DNA of 64,000 nt from Diaporthe sp. PMI_573. Lineage: Eukaryota; Ascomycota; Sordariomycetes; Diaporthales; Diaporthaceae. This document shows, piece after piece, positions 47,463 through 58,065 of this stretch (positions within the stretch are counted from its first letter, which is position 1; every line of letters begins with the position of its first letter). Both the position numbers and the translations under genes were made by a program. Under the pieces are notes generated by a model. That model was not told the origin of the DNA, did no database searches, and saw nothing but the letters and a program-made list of their open reading frames with translations. The stretch is from positions 620,001-684,000 of the forward strand of contig JAJTUP010000026.1 in assembly GCA_021399435.1 (NCBI GenBank). The letters are read 5' to 3'.

Positions 47463-49329
47463 ATGATGAGTGGAAACATGGAGTCAGGGGGTTTTTTCCC
47501 TCCGCCACGGTCGATTCGGCCCACAGAGGACCCCAGAACCATCTGCAGAGGCCGAGAGCCAGGCACCTTCTACACCGAGACCACGCCTCAGGTTAAAGCG
47601 GCGTCACGATCCTCAACACCTTGCCGCGCCAACACAACAATTCCTCGCCTCAGTTGCTGCCGCCGACGTACCAATACCGAGCGTCGAGGAACCTGCAATC
47701 GCCACGTACGGATCCGATGTCATGCCTTCTTGGAGTGATCTGCATTACCCGGAGGAGGACCCAGATATCGAAGATGGTCTCCATATCCAGTATGACCACC
47801 ACCAATCATTCACGTCCCCAAAGACTCCTGCACCAGGAGCCCCTCCCTCCCTGACGCCCTCGAGATACCCGGACTGGGCAATCGATTGGATGAGCAGCTC
47901 TGAGTCGAGTCCAGAGCCCGAGTCCCGGCCGTCCACAGCCCGGTCACGCACGAGCACATCGTCATTCAGCCAGTTGTCATCGTGCTTCTCAGATGATGAC
48001 TTACATTTCAGCCCGGAGATTGGTGACTCGGAGAAGTTCATGTGTGTCGACTCGGAAGCTGGCCAGACGGAGAGCCTACAGCCCCCAAGTACGACGAGGA
48101 TAGCCCGCAAGGCCCCGTGGACACCGGCAATGATCCAGCATTTGTGGGCGACGTACAATCTGTATCTTTCGGACCCACGTGTGACACCCTTCCAAATCGG
48201 CAAGAGCGGCATCCCACCAGAAGGCGTGTCCAAGAGGGTGGCTCGTCAGGCCATGCGGAGTTGGAAGGGGTCAAGGACGGTGGGCAAGGCCATGGGCGCC
48301 TCGGAGGCAAGGAGCGGTAGCTCAACCCCGACGGCGCCCGAGTCGTCCGGCGTGTTCATGCAGTGGCCACACACGGCTGCGGCCACCCGAGCCCACCTGA
48401 GGGCTCTCTGCAAGCAGAAGGCTCGTGGACCTGACGGAGGCAAGATGCGGTTCTCTTATTTCTCACGGAGCCCGACGCCCTTGACCGACACCACTGTCCG
48501 CTGGGCCCGCCGGTCGACACCCAGCTCCGCAACAACACCGTTTGAGACTCAGGAGATGGCCAAGTCTCTGGCAATGAGTACTTCGGAGACCATGACACCT
48601 CAAGGCCCGCTTGCGCAGTTGACCACCGCGCCGGACTCACACGCCCCGACGATGCCACCCAACCTAGATCACGTGCCACAGCCGGATGTCGACCTAGAGC
48701 CTTCGATGGTTGAGCGTCGGCGTCTTGGCTCACCGGTCAACGCGAAGAGCTACGGGCCAAGTTCTTCGACATCCTTGTTGGATGTATTTGGGCTTCCTGC
48801 CGACGTCGGCCAACGGCAAACCAACACCGTCGGACCTCGACGGACACTCCAGTCACCGGTCAGGCTCAGCCGATCGTCAACACAAAAGAGGAAGACGCGG
48901 CAGGCTCACGAATCTCGCAAGCGTCCGAGCCTCTCGCTCGACACCTGGCTCGACCCTCGTATCCTCGCTGGTGACTCGAGCAAGGCCGAGGACGCCTTCT
49001 TCGCCTCTCGGCCACGGGCACCGCTGTCGTTTGACTCGGCACAGCCAACAGCCCGCCCGGCCGTGATTCCTATAGCCACACCCCCACGATTAGGCTCCCC
49101 CTTCTCGGCCTCCAGCTCGATGAGCTTCAGCGTCCCAAACAGGTTCAGCCAACCCGCGGACCTCGACCCCGCCATGTTCGCACGGCGCTTCTCAACCGTG
49201 CATCAGCCTCGCGGGACGCATCCTACCGAGCCAGCCAGCGTCAACCTGGCATCGCGGCTCGCCTACCTTGACCACCGCCTGAAGGAATTCAACGCTCCCA
49301 CTCGTCGGCAGTCCGAGTCACCTTTCTGA
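47463..49329 (+). CDS. Ser/Pro-rich fungal protein with a conserved W-x-x-A-M block; function unknown
   Basis: A long frame is certain from 47549 to the TGA at 49329. It has no in-frame ATG near its start, and a TGA sits at 47467. My model starts at ATG 47463, ends exon 1 at 47490 and removes a 58-nt intron (47491-47548), giving 602 residues. The donor (GTTTTT) is weak and no branch site is obvious, so the start is tentative. The N-terminus has LRLKRRHDP and PTQQFLASVAAADVPIPSVE. A conserved block at about 196-255 reads RKAPWTPAMIQHLWATYNLY, LSDPRVTPFQIGKSGIPPEG, VSKRVARQAMRSWKG, then WPHTAAATRAHLRALCK. It is basic and helical, so nucleic-acid binding is conceivable. The rest is Ser/Thr/Pro-rich with many SP/TP sites. 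I recall similar blocks in filamentous fungi without assigned function. Confidence 0.75.
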
Positions 49330-50512
49330 TTCACACGTCTCTTTACCGCTTTCACCTTTATAAATTTCATCCCGCTCTTCTTTGACGATATCATGATTTG
49401 ACGCAGCCACGGAATCATCCTTGGTACGGCGAATTGGGTCGAATCTACAGGCGAACATGGGAAACAGGACCCTGGTCACAGCTTGCTCGGCGTTCACGGC
49501 CTGCCGTGGTTACAAGTGCACGGATGGCCATTCTAATGAAAGTAACACATGAAATTTCACGGCTCCACGATACCAAGGTGGGGAGAACTGTCCACAATAC
49601 GGCTCACAGCCCGACTCTCTTTCTTGATGATATTCACTTGTTTCTGGTCTCTTTTTCCTGTTTGTCTGTTTGTTTGTTTGTTTGTTTGTTGGTTGCTTGG
49701 TTTGTTGGTTGCTTGGTTGCTTGGTTGGTTGCTTGGTTGGTTGCTTGGCTGGTTCGGTTTATCGGATGTTTTGAGCTTGTTCCACGGAATGGACTGAGGT
49801 GGATGCATGCGTGAAATGAAATTCCACATCTGGGTTTTTTTGGAAAGGGAGGGGGAAGGGGTGTAGAACTGGAGTTTGGATTTGAGTGGATGGAATTCCC
49901 ACTTTTTATATACACGGATGTCTATATATTCTGATGAGCCCGTGAGGCACAAACAGCTGTGATGAGGACCTACTCTTTCTCAAACAAGATGACGATAATG
50001 CTCACAGAGCGGGTCGCAGATCAATCAAACGGGTAATTTTGGCAAGACTCTTGTGCAGGTGCCCGCGCAGAGGAGGCGTGACCGTAGAGAGTGGGAGTCG
50101 CGGCAGTAAACCACTTTTAAGCATGCGAGGTACTCTGCAATGGCAGGCGGGAATGTCATGGGAATCCCATCCTGCTCGGAAAGACGTCAATCTCGCAGTT
50201 TCTGGGGCCGAGGGTCTGGGTTGCGGGAGCTCCACCCAGGCAGGGACAGGCTGACAGGCCGACAGGCTGGCAGGCTGGCAGGGCTGAGGAGAGTTCAGGC
50301 CAGAAATGCCTGCCGCAGACAGCAACGCGCAAACCCGCACCAGGGTCCTCGGAAGCTCCGCGACGTGAATCCCACTCACTCAGTCCAGGGCGCTGTCACC
50401 CGGGCTGTCTTTGTGTCCTCTTTATGCGTCTGTTTCTTTTCTCTTTCTTTTCCCGCTTCCCTCCCCGTAGCCTCGCGCCATCGTGCTCTGCCGCGGATTA
50501 AATGAGGATATC
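49330..50512. other. Intergenic with TTTG/TTGG repeat
   Basis: Holds the 3' flank of the previous gene, a tetranucleotide repeat tract (49661-49756), a CAGGCTGG/CAGGCTGA cluster (50246-50285) and the PER1 promoter. No gene is supported. Confidence 0.55.
49661..49756. repeat. TTTG then TTGG/CTTGG tetranucleotide repeat
   Basis: TTTG x7 passes into irregular GGTTGCTT units for about 96 bp. It is a strand-asymmetric G/T tract. Confidence 0.92.
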
Positions 50513-51710
50513 ATGAAGACGACAGGAGCGGGCAGGATACGGCCCCGGCCGCTCTTCCTCGCCCTCGCCATCTGCGTGCTGCTGTTCTGCGCCGGCGTCC
50601 ACGCCTCCATTGGCGATCGGCTGCCCGAGTTCCGCCAGTGCGTCGAGGTTCGTGACCATCCAACAGGGAGGGCGACGTACACCCCCGGAAGAGGATCGGA
50701 GCTGACCGTAACTATGAGCAGGTCTGCAAGGAGGAGAACTGCAACCCGAACAAGCCGCAGGCCCCGATCCGTGAGACATGCCCCAAATCCCCCTTTCAAA
50801 GCATGCGGGCCGGCTAACCTTGTTCGACCTCTCCCACAGCTCTCCTCCATCGCCTCCTCCTCTGGGACTGCCCCCAGGAATGCGACCACGCCTGCCAGCA
50901 CATAACCACGGCGGCGCGCGTGTCGGCCGGCCAGCCCGTGGTGCAGTTCTACGGAAAGTGGCCATTCCGCCGCCTCCTGGGCATGCAGGAGCCGCTGTCG
51001 GTGCTCTTTAGCATGGGAAACCTGTGGGCGCACGCGGACGGGCTGCGTAAGGTGCGGGCCGCAATCCCCAAGTCGTACACTCTGCGGCCCTTCTACGTGG
51101 TGCTCGCGCACGTCGGCATCGCCAGCTGGGCCCTCAGCTCGGTTTTCCACACGCGCGATTTCGCCGCCACCGAGCAGCTCGACTACTTCGCCGCGGGCGC
51201 CAACGTCCTCTACGGGCTCTACTACACGGTAGCCCGCCACTTCCGGCTGGACCGCCGCGCGCCACGGCGCCGCAGCCTCCTGCGCGCCTGGTCCCTGCTC
51301 TGTGGTGCCATGTACGTCGGCCACGTTGCCTATCTCAAGCTGTGGCGTTGGGACTACACCTACAACATGGCCGCAAACGTCGCCTGCGGCCTCGTTCAGA
51401 ACGCCCTGTGGTCATGGTACTCGTGGGTCAAGTACGTGCGCACGGGGCGTAGCTGGGCCGCCTGGCCTGGCTTCGCCGTCGCATGGATCATGCTCGCCAT
51501 GAGTCTCGAGCTGTTTGATTTCCCCCCGCTGTGGGGCAGCCTCGACGCTCACAGCCTGTGGCATCTGGGGACCATCGGGCCTACGATACTGTGGTACAAG
51601 TGAGTTGCTGCGCCGTAGTTGTTGTGTCATCTGTGCTGACAGTCTTGTGTGGCAGTTTCCTGATCAAAGATGCCGAGGATGATTTGGCCAGCGAGAGGCT
51701 GAAGGCTTAG
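50513..51710 (+). CDS. PER1: PER1/PGAP3-type GPI-anchor lipid-remodelling protein
   Basis: Four exons (50513-50647, 50722-50770, 50840-51599, 51656-51710) join with phases 0, 1 and 2 to 332 residues. A signal peptide (PLFLALAICVLLFCAGVHAS, about 13-32) precedes a Cys-rich luminal segment with the family pattern: FRQCVEVCKEENC, then LLLWDCPQECDHACQHI. The sequence KWPFRRLLGMQEPLSVLFSM leads into about seven membrane helices, with conserved SSVFHTRDF and YVGHVAYLKLWRWDYTYNM, and EL-FDFPPLWGSLDAHSLWH, whose His residues resemble the metal-dependent hydrolase (CREST) superfamily. PER1 removes the sn-2 acyl chain from GPI anchors in the ER. The C-terminus is short and charged (KDAEDDLASERLKA), with no KKXX signal. 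Confidence 0.93.
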
Positions 51711-54700
51711 GCGGTCTCAGAGCCGGAAGGGGGTTCAGACAGGAGTGCGAGAGGTGTCACCCTGCGAGGAGACAGGGTGGAAGACATGGAGCAGAGGAGG
51801 AGGGACTGTCTGTGTCTGGTGAATCAGCCGCATGAGATATAGAATAAGGCCAGCACTCGATCGTCTCTCTGCAGGGTTCACGGTACACGATGGGTCTGTT
51901 GTCTATCGCATTTCAAAAATACTTGTCGCTATCTACGCATGGTCCAGGTTGTCCAATGCGAGGAATAGATGCTGAAGTACGACAGGCAGGACTGGGCTCG
52001 GTAGACTCCACCCTTGCATTCCGTTTCGGGCTAATTGCGGACGGTGCTCAGGACGTCGGTACTATCTCTCTGGGCCATCAACGTAAAAAGGAAACACGGT
52101 AGGGGCCTGAGACAGCACCACGAGCGGGATGGCTCTGGTGCCCCATCTCCAGGCGCTTGTAGATATGTCAGCCCATCCTTTGCCAGGCTCTGTAGAGAGG
52201 ATTTCGCTCGGGTGTCCGCTAAGCGGCTACACCATCTTATGAAGTGGACCACCTGGGCATTTCTCACTGTCCGAACTCCTGTGAGATTACCCAGGTACCA
52301 AATTATCAAGTAACCTCCTAGGGAGTAACCTCCAGTATGATAACCAGGTCTTCGGTGACCAAACCACAAGGGGCTCCGCAATAACACTCTCATGTCGAAT
52401 TTGTGAGAATCTAGCTGTGTTGCTATAATAATGTATGTGACATCTGCTATCCTCACAGAACACGACCGTATAGATATTTAATCAAGGAACGCTTCATTTT
52501 GATCCCCTAATTCATATCGATCCTCACAGGACCCAGGTGAAAAAACTCGAGGGTTTCTTTTTTTCATGTGAAGAAATCCAGACATCACTTGTCGAAGAGA
52601 TGCGACGTTTTTTTTTGTTTTTTGTTTTGTTTTTTTCTATGCCGGAGAGGTATCCTAGTATGAAAGTTAGTGGAAGAACTGGGCGGAAAGCATTGAGATC
52701 TCAAATACCCACCTACCTAGGTTAGGTGTTTTTTGCTGCTGTGGCCCGGTTGATTGGAAGCGTCGATGTAGGATCTCAAGCGCGAGGCTTAGCCCAGCAG
52801 TGCACTTCAGGGACCAGATATTTTCCAAAATAGGGGTATCATTTTCCATTGCTTATTATTTGCTGCTTTTGGTATGAGAGATGTTTTTTAAAAGAAAGAA
52901 AATAGTCAAAGAAATAGCTTAATGTACAGTAGGGCTCTTCAAGTGCTTTACAGTAAATAAAGAATACTAATAGACCCCGTTATTTAGTAAATAGCTATGA
53001 TGAACGGCGAACTCGGCAATCATAGTCATTGACGCTTATATAAGCACCAGCACCAGCTCGGTTAAAGAAGATACTATAAACAATGACATTTTTTACAATG
53101 ATGTAGATTGATCTATTACCATTACAGGTTATAGTTGTCAACCTGGCCTAGGGGGTACGTCAGAGCCCCTGTCACAGTGCTGGGGGATAGGCCATGTTTA
53201 TTAACTTGTTGTTGTGTGGAGGAGAGAAGATAAGAAACTATAAGCTACAGGCAAATCTGTGGCGTTTATATAGTCGGCCGTGATAGGTAGTGGGTGCCGT
53301 GACAGCCCACTAATTTCTATTGCAAGACTGCCAAATACTATTACTATAATGTCGAGGCTGAAGCAATCTGGGTGTTGCGTGTAGGATATGATAGATTGAT
53401 CCAATAGGGTTGACATGGCGAGATGTTTACCGACTGGACGATCATGATCTTGTAGAGCATAGCAATGTGACGTATGGAATTATGGCCAAATGACTGCGCA
53501 GCGTGGATGTATGCCAGACTTACATTGTCTTCTCCGTGGATGTCTCATATTGTGCGGCTTAAAAACCTGTTCATCCCGAAATACCTTATCTAATAGTCGT
53601 GCTTTTCTCCAGAAGACATGCACATGTGTGCATGGCTACAGAGTATCCCAGAAACGGGCAAAAAGAAGAGAGGCACTGCGTTAGATCTACAAGATCTCAC
53701 CCCAACTCTTCACGGGAGACTGATTATCGCAACGGCAGTAGTAGTGAGTGGTAGTGGTTTCTCGGTCGCCCCCCCCCCTCACCCGTGAAGACCGTTGTAG
53801 GTCAAGCCTCACATACAATTTTGGATTCGTTAACTTATCTCATTGCCAAGATCAACTTCGACCACTTTCCCCCATGCGTGGGTTGAGACAGCCACCCACA
53901 ACGACACTGTCGTTGTCAGTCCAAAGTGGTTAGACTTTTGTTGATACGGAAACAGCTTCACTATCAAACATATCTCACAGTACTATTATTGGGCAACGTG
54001 ACGTCCAGAGGTTTCACCTTGTACAGGACATCAATTTAAAAAGGTATGAAAGATATTGGGCTACTCTTCGGAACCGTTGAGAGCTGGGGTGTTCTCTTGT
54101 GACGAGTCACGTTTTACGGTCTCTCAGAGTACATTGGGGCTTCTTACGGCCCTGCGACAGGGCACTACAACAACTTAGACGGGAGATTATGTAAGAGATT
54201 TATGCCAAACACTACTCGTAGGAATATATGCCTCGGACTGACAAGAATCGTAGCCGGTCATGAACGCCTTTAAACACAGGCAAAACGAATCTTTCACATG
54301 CTGTAATTTCTACAAACTGAACATTTACGCTCCAAACAATCACCAGCGTGATGCCTGGTGGACTGATGAAATCATCTGATACAGCTAGCCAAGAATGGAA
54401 GGGAGAGAAGGAAGAGGGGGAGGCAGGCGGCTCACGCAGCCGCCAGGGGAAATTAAACAGCGGTGACCCGGTGTCGGGAAACTTTGTGGCGGCTGTTACT
54501 GGAGCACTGGAAGACACTTGTCTGTGTGGAAACCAAGAGGTCTGCCTTTTTACCGGGCGGACACTAGAAACATGGGGCCGCCATGTGAATCCGATCGAAG
54601 GACGCCAACCTCCGGCAAGATCAGAGTCGAAAACCGGGACAATACTCTCGGAACTCCACGGGCTGGGCACAACACGACTGGCTGATTCTAGGTCGGAATG

Positions 54701-55998
54701 CTGCAAATCGAAGTGTATCAATCGATTCGGTCTACTGAGGATGTGACCCAGATGGCACGCCTTTCCCTCCGAGTTAACTCCCCCGCTTCCACTTGATCGG
54801 CTCGTAGCCTCTAAAGATTTGGTTTCGGTGTGAAGACATAATCCCACGCATCAGAGCGCTCTCGCGGATGATCGGGCTTGGCCTGCTGATCAGCAGGATG
54901 CCTAATTCCTCCGTCGAAGGGTCGATCTGTTCCACAACATATGCAACGCGTCAGCGGTGAACACCCTCTCGATGCCCACAGAGAGCACATGACTTCTGCA
55001 CGTGAAAGAAGGCCACGTATAACCAGTACAGAGTCTCTTGAGGATAAGTTCGTCTTCACAGGAAATCTAAATAATGGTTTATTGCTCTGGTGCAGGTGTC
55101 CAGATCAAGACCACACAGAGCTGTTCAATCCAAGCTTGCTGATCAGCCTCACCGGACCGCTGGCCCTCTTCTCTCGACGGCTTCTACACAGTAGGGGTGT
55201 TGCATACGCAGTGTTACCTACCACAGGCACTTCAAAACGTGCACAATGCAAGATGAGAGATCGTGGAACGATCGCGAGGATCCAATCGCGAACGTTTGAT
55301 CGAGACAAGTGCACGACAGCTTTGAAACCCAGCAAACCAAACTCGACGGCGCAATCCCGACCCGTGGGAGATGGGCGTGGTTCCGGGCACGCGGCAGGTG
55401 TGCCCATCCTTCAGGCCCAGCCAAGGCCAAACCTGCTTGGAACATGTCCGGAAAAAAGCACGTTGGTTCCAAAACATGGATGGGTTCGCGGGAGAATTGG
55501 GTGGGTCTTGGTCTCAGCCTCACCCGCGGCCTACCTATTGGGTATGGACTATGCAGGACACCACGAAAAAGCAACGCCGCCTAGCTGACAGCGGTTCCAC
55601 CACCCTTGCACCACCACAATGAGTCTCGTTGTCATGACAGACTGGCCAATATGCACGCTGGGCTATGCGACGGGTCAAAAAACTATTGAGCGCGAGGATA
55701 TTGACAAATTGTGAGCGCGCGCCACACAGCCCTGCGCGTACTGGTGCTTTCGTCATGAGGGCTGAGCAACGGGTGTGATGACTGCCATGATTTGCTGGAG
55801 ACGCCGCAATCCCCGTTAGGACGTGCCGAGAATTCGGGCGAGGGCACTTGAGAGGTCTGGCCGATATCCTCGTGGTGGCTGACCAAGGCCGTCCCATCGG
55901 GGAGACTGGTCCCTCCAGGCTTTCTTGACCTTCTTATAGCCACTGTTTCCGCCGCCACAGGGTTCAGCTATATCACACAACTCCTGACACTCGCAGAC
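51711..55998. other. AT-richer gene-free stretch
   Basis: From about 52.3 to 54.2 kb base composition shifts visibly to A and T, with poly-T runs (52555-52640) and many TA steps, and open frames become short. This looks like decayed or RIP-mutated repeat DNA, although I found no clear terminal repeats or transposase remnant. At 54.2-54.85 kb two overlapping opposite frames (131 and about 200 codons) have no recognised domain. Palindromes TGCTGATCAGCA-like occur at 54882 and 55137, upstream of the bZIP-like gene. Confidence 0.5.
54882..54897. promoter_or_regulatory. 16-bp perfect palindrome CCTGCTGATCAGCAGG
   Basis: Contains two inverted TGCTGA half-sites, the half-site of Maf-type bZIP elements, without the usual central C or CG. 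A second copy of the core (TGCTGATCAGC) is at 55137-55147. Both lie 0.85-1.1 kb upstream of the bZIP-like gene. Any regulatory role is inference. Confidence 0.35.
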
Positions 55999-57298
55999 AT
56001 GAACCTGAGCGATTGCAAACTAGAAATCGGCGAGGCTTGTTTTCGTTGGGAGGACGAGTCCCCCATGAGGAAGAGAAATCGATTGGCCCAAAGGGAATAT
56101 CGCAAAAGTGTGTCACTTTGGTACTCTCAACTGTGAAAGTTATTTCTTGCTAACCTGGGTTTCCGGCACAGGGAAAAGACGTGCTTCCCGCCCCGGGCCA
56201 AAGGAGCTCGGTTGCAAGACCGAGTCTCCTCCACCAACGCGAGCAATCCTTCAGAGTCGTGACACAGAAACGGGCATCTCCTCTATCATGCAACCTACCA
56301 CGCCCGTTGGTAACCTTGGATTGTCAGCACTGGAACTCCAAGCCTTGTCAGTCCGTGCTCAGCTAACGGTTGCCATTTGCCTCAGTGAAGCAGACCAGGC
56401 CACTCTTGTCGAAGGTGCCAACGCTGGCCGTTCTAGGGACAATACTATGAAGACCGGGTGCGCATACAAACGTGAGGAGGCGCCGGCTTATTTCCCATTC
56501 GCAAAAAATCCTGGATTCTGGCATGATCCAGCTCTTTGTGGAGGACTCCTCGGAGCAGAGAATCTTGATCCAGAGACAAGCGAACATCTCTGGCTAAACG
56601 AACAAAGCCTGCCCATATCGAATCCAGAGGCTTGTGTTGGCCCGCGGGCATCCGTCGATTCTCTGGTCGAGGCTGTGAACCCGTCAATAGCTGACACTTG
56701 TCATCTTCCTGCTTGTGTCGCGACTGATATCGTTGGGTCGATGGACGATGTGATGGGAGGAGGAGTCCACGACGGCGGCATGTCACGCGACCGTTTTCAC
56801 CACGCCGGCGCCACTCCAGCAAACCCCGAAGACCGCTTTGGAATGATTCCCGAGACTTGCGAAGCAACAGAATTTCCAAGCACAGACTTCATGGCGACGG
56901 AATACTACACTGTCTCGTTTCCTGCCAGCGGTTATTGGACAGCTACCCAGAGTCGCAGCAGGTCCCGGAATCTGCCGGAGCTCCTGGACAATCTTTGGGT
57001 GGCTTCCTCGCCTTGGGCCCACGAGAGGGAGGATCCTTGGACTTTTGATGAGCCAGACAGATTTCGCGAGCGAATGTTGAGGCTCGCTGAGAATATACTC
57101 ACCAGCGAAGTGGATGGGCTGGGGATGGCACAAGGGGATCAAAGTGCGGGAGTCGCCCCAGTCTTGGTTGAACAAAGCAGCGTCGGAATGGGCCCGGATG
57201 GTAACTCGACAGCTTCTCGTCGGGTCCTCGGAGAGATTGAGAGTTTCGAAGAGCTGAAGCCACACCCATCCTACTGGCTGACCAATGGCAGCATGTAG
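55999..57298 (+). CDS. bZIP-like regulator with a basic region but no clear zipper
   Basis: Two exons (55999-56107, 56172-57298) joined in phase 1 give 411 residues. The basic region is RKRNRLAQREYRKRKRR at about 24-40. Asn27 and Arg35 satisfy the N-x7-R rule of bZIP proteins, and RLAQREYR is typical of fungal bZIP factors. The 64-nt intron falls inside this region after Lys36; without splicing the frame is broken before the helix. The expected leucine heptads after residue 41 are missing: the sequence turns to RASRPGPKELG, with Pro and Gly. The rest has no recognised domain and contains acidic and aromatic segments (EYYTVSFPASGYW, LLDNLWVASSPWAHERE). It may be a short bZIP-like factor of the fungal type that lacks a zipper, or a degenerating one. 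It borders the AT-rich stretch. Confidence 0.65.
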
Positions 57299-57799
57299 GA
57301 AATAGATACCTGCCTCGTCTTTTTGTGTCCAGGTTTCCGAGGCTTTTCAGGGGATTAAAAACGTCCCTGGCATCTCACCAGGAGACTGCCCGGTACAGCT
57401 TTGTGGAAGTTTGAGACCGCGGTCGTTTAATGCAGATGCAATCAGCTCTTACATTGCCAACTAGGGAGTATGTTGAAAGAGAGCCCATAAACCTAAGGGT
57501 GCACCAAGGGGGGTTTATTTTATATATTACACTTATAATTGCTTTTGAGGACGACCTCGTTTGTATCGTGACGAACAAGCTGCTCTGAGCTAGTATCCTC
57601 GACCACGGCTGGGCATGGTGCCTGTCTCCACCTGATAGAGCGTGGAGAAATGAGCATGCGCTGCTGCAGCTTGAAGGGGCCCCAGCAACTGATGTCCTCC
57701 TATATAACAAGTCTTACATGGAAATGAACATTGCTAAGAGAACATGAATGAATCATCACTCGAACCTGGATTTCACCCTTGGACCGTTTGAGGCGGCGG

Positions 57800-57805
57800 C
57801 ACGTG
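57800..57805. promoter_or_regulatory. CACGTG E-box in the SDH1 promoter
   Basis: CACGTGATT, 266 bp before the SDH1 ATG and 8 bp before a G-run cluster. It matches the extended core seen before rps15. Confidence 0.35.
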
Positions 57806-57812
57806 ATTGACA

Positions 57813-57838
57813 GGGGGGCAGGGGGGCAGGGGGACAAG
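57813..57838 (+). other. G-run cluster with G-quadruplex potential
   Basis: Runs of six, six and five G separated by CA, followed by AAGGTGAGG. It could form a G4 or bind a C2H2 factor. It lies 230-250 bp before the SDH1 ATG. Confidence 0.55.
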
Positions 57839-58065
57839 GTGAGGCAGGGAGATAGAGGAAGTCGGCACTGCCTCGGCTATTCCAGGAATAATAAGCCGAC
57901 GGTGATTGGTTGCTTCCTCAACGTTCCGGCTCTGCGACCTTTCTCCAACACCATCCACTCTCCCAAACCGCACCTTCTGTGCACACGACTTGCAGGGCGA
58001 GACTCTTGTCTACTGGAACGCATCTCTTGCTCGTTTTGACCCTCAGACCGGATCTCGTTTCGACC

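Larger units (their letters stand above)
57299..58065. other. Intergenic with the SDH1 promoter
   Basis: 3' flank of the bZIP-like gene (AT-rich near 57500-57545), then the SDH1 promoter with a CACGTG box (57800) and a G-run cluster (57813-57838). No further gene is seen. Confidence 0.55.

Noticed and set aside
53150..53420. Possible solo LTR (TGTCACAG... and GTGACAGCCC words)
   Set aside because: No matching terminal repeats or target-site duplication could be found by eye.
54212..54847. Overlapping frames on both strands (about 200 and 131 codons)
   Set aside because: The minus frame starts with GTG only, and neither has a recognised domain or clear codon bias.
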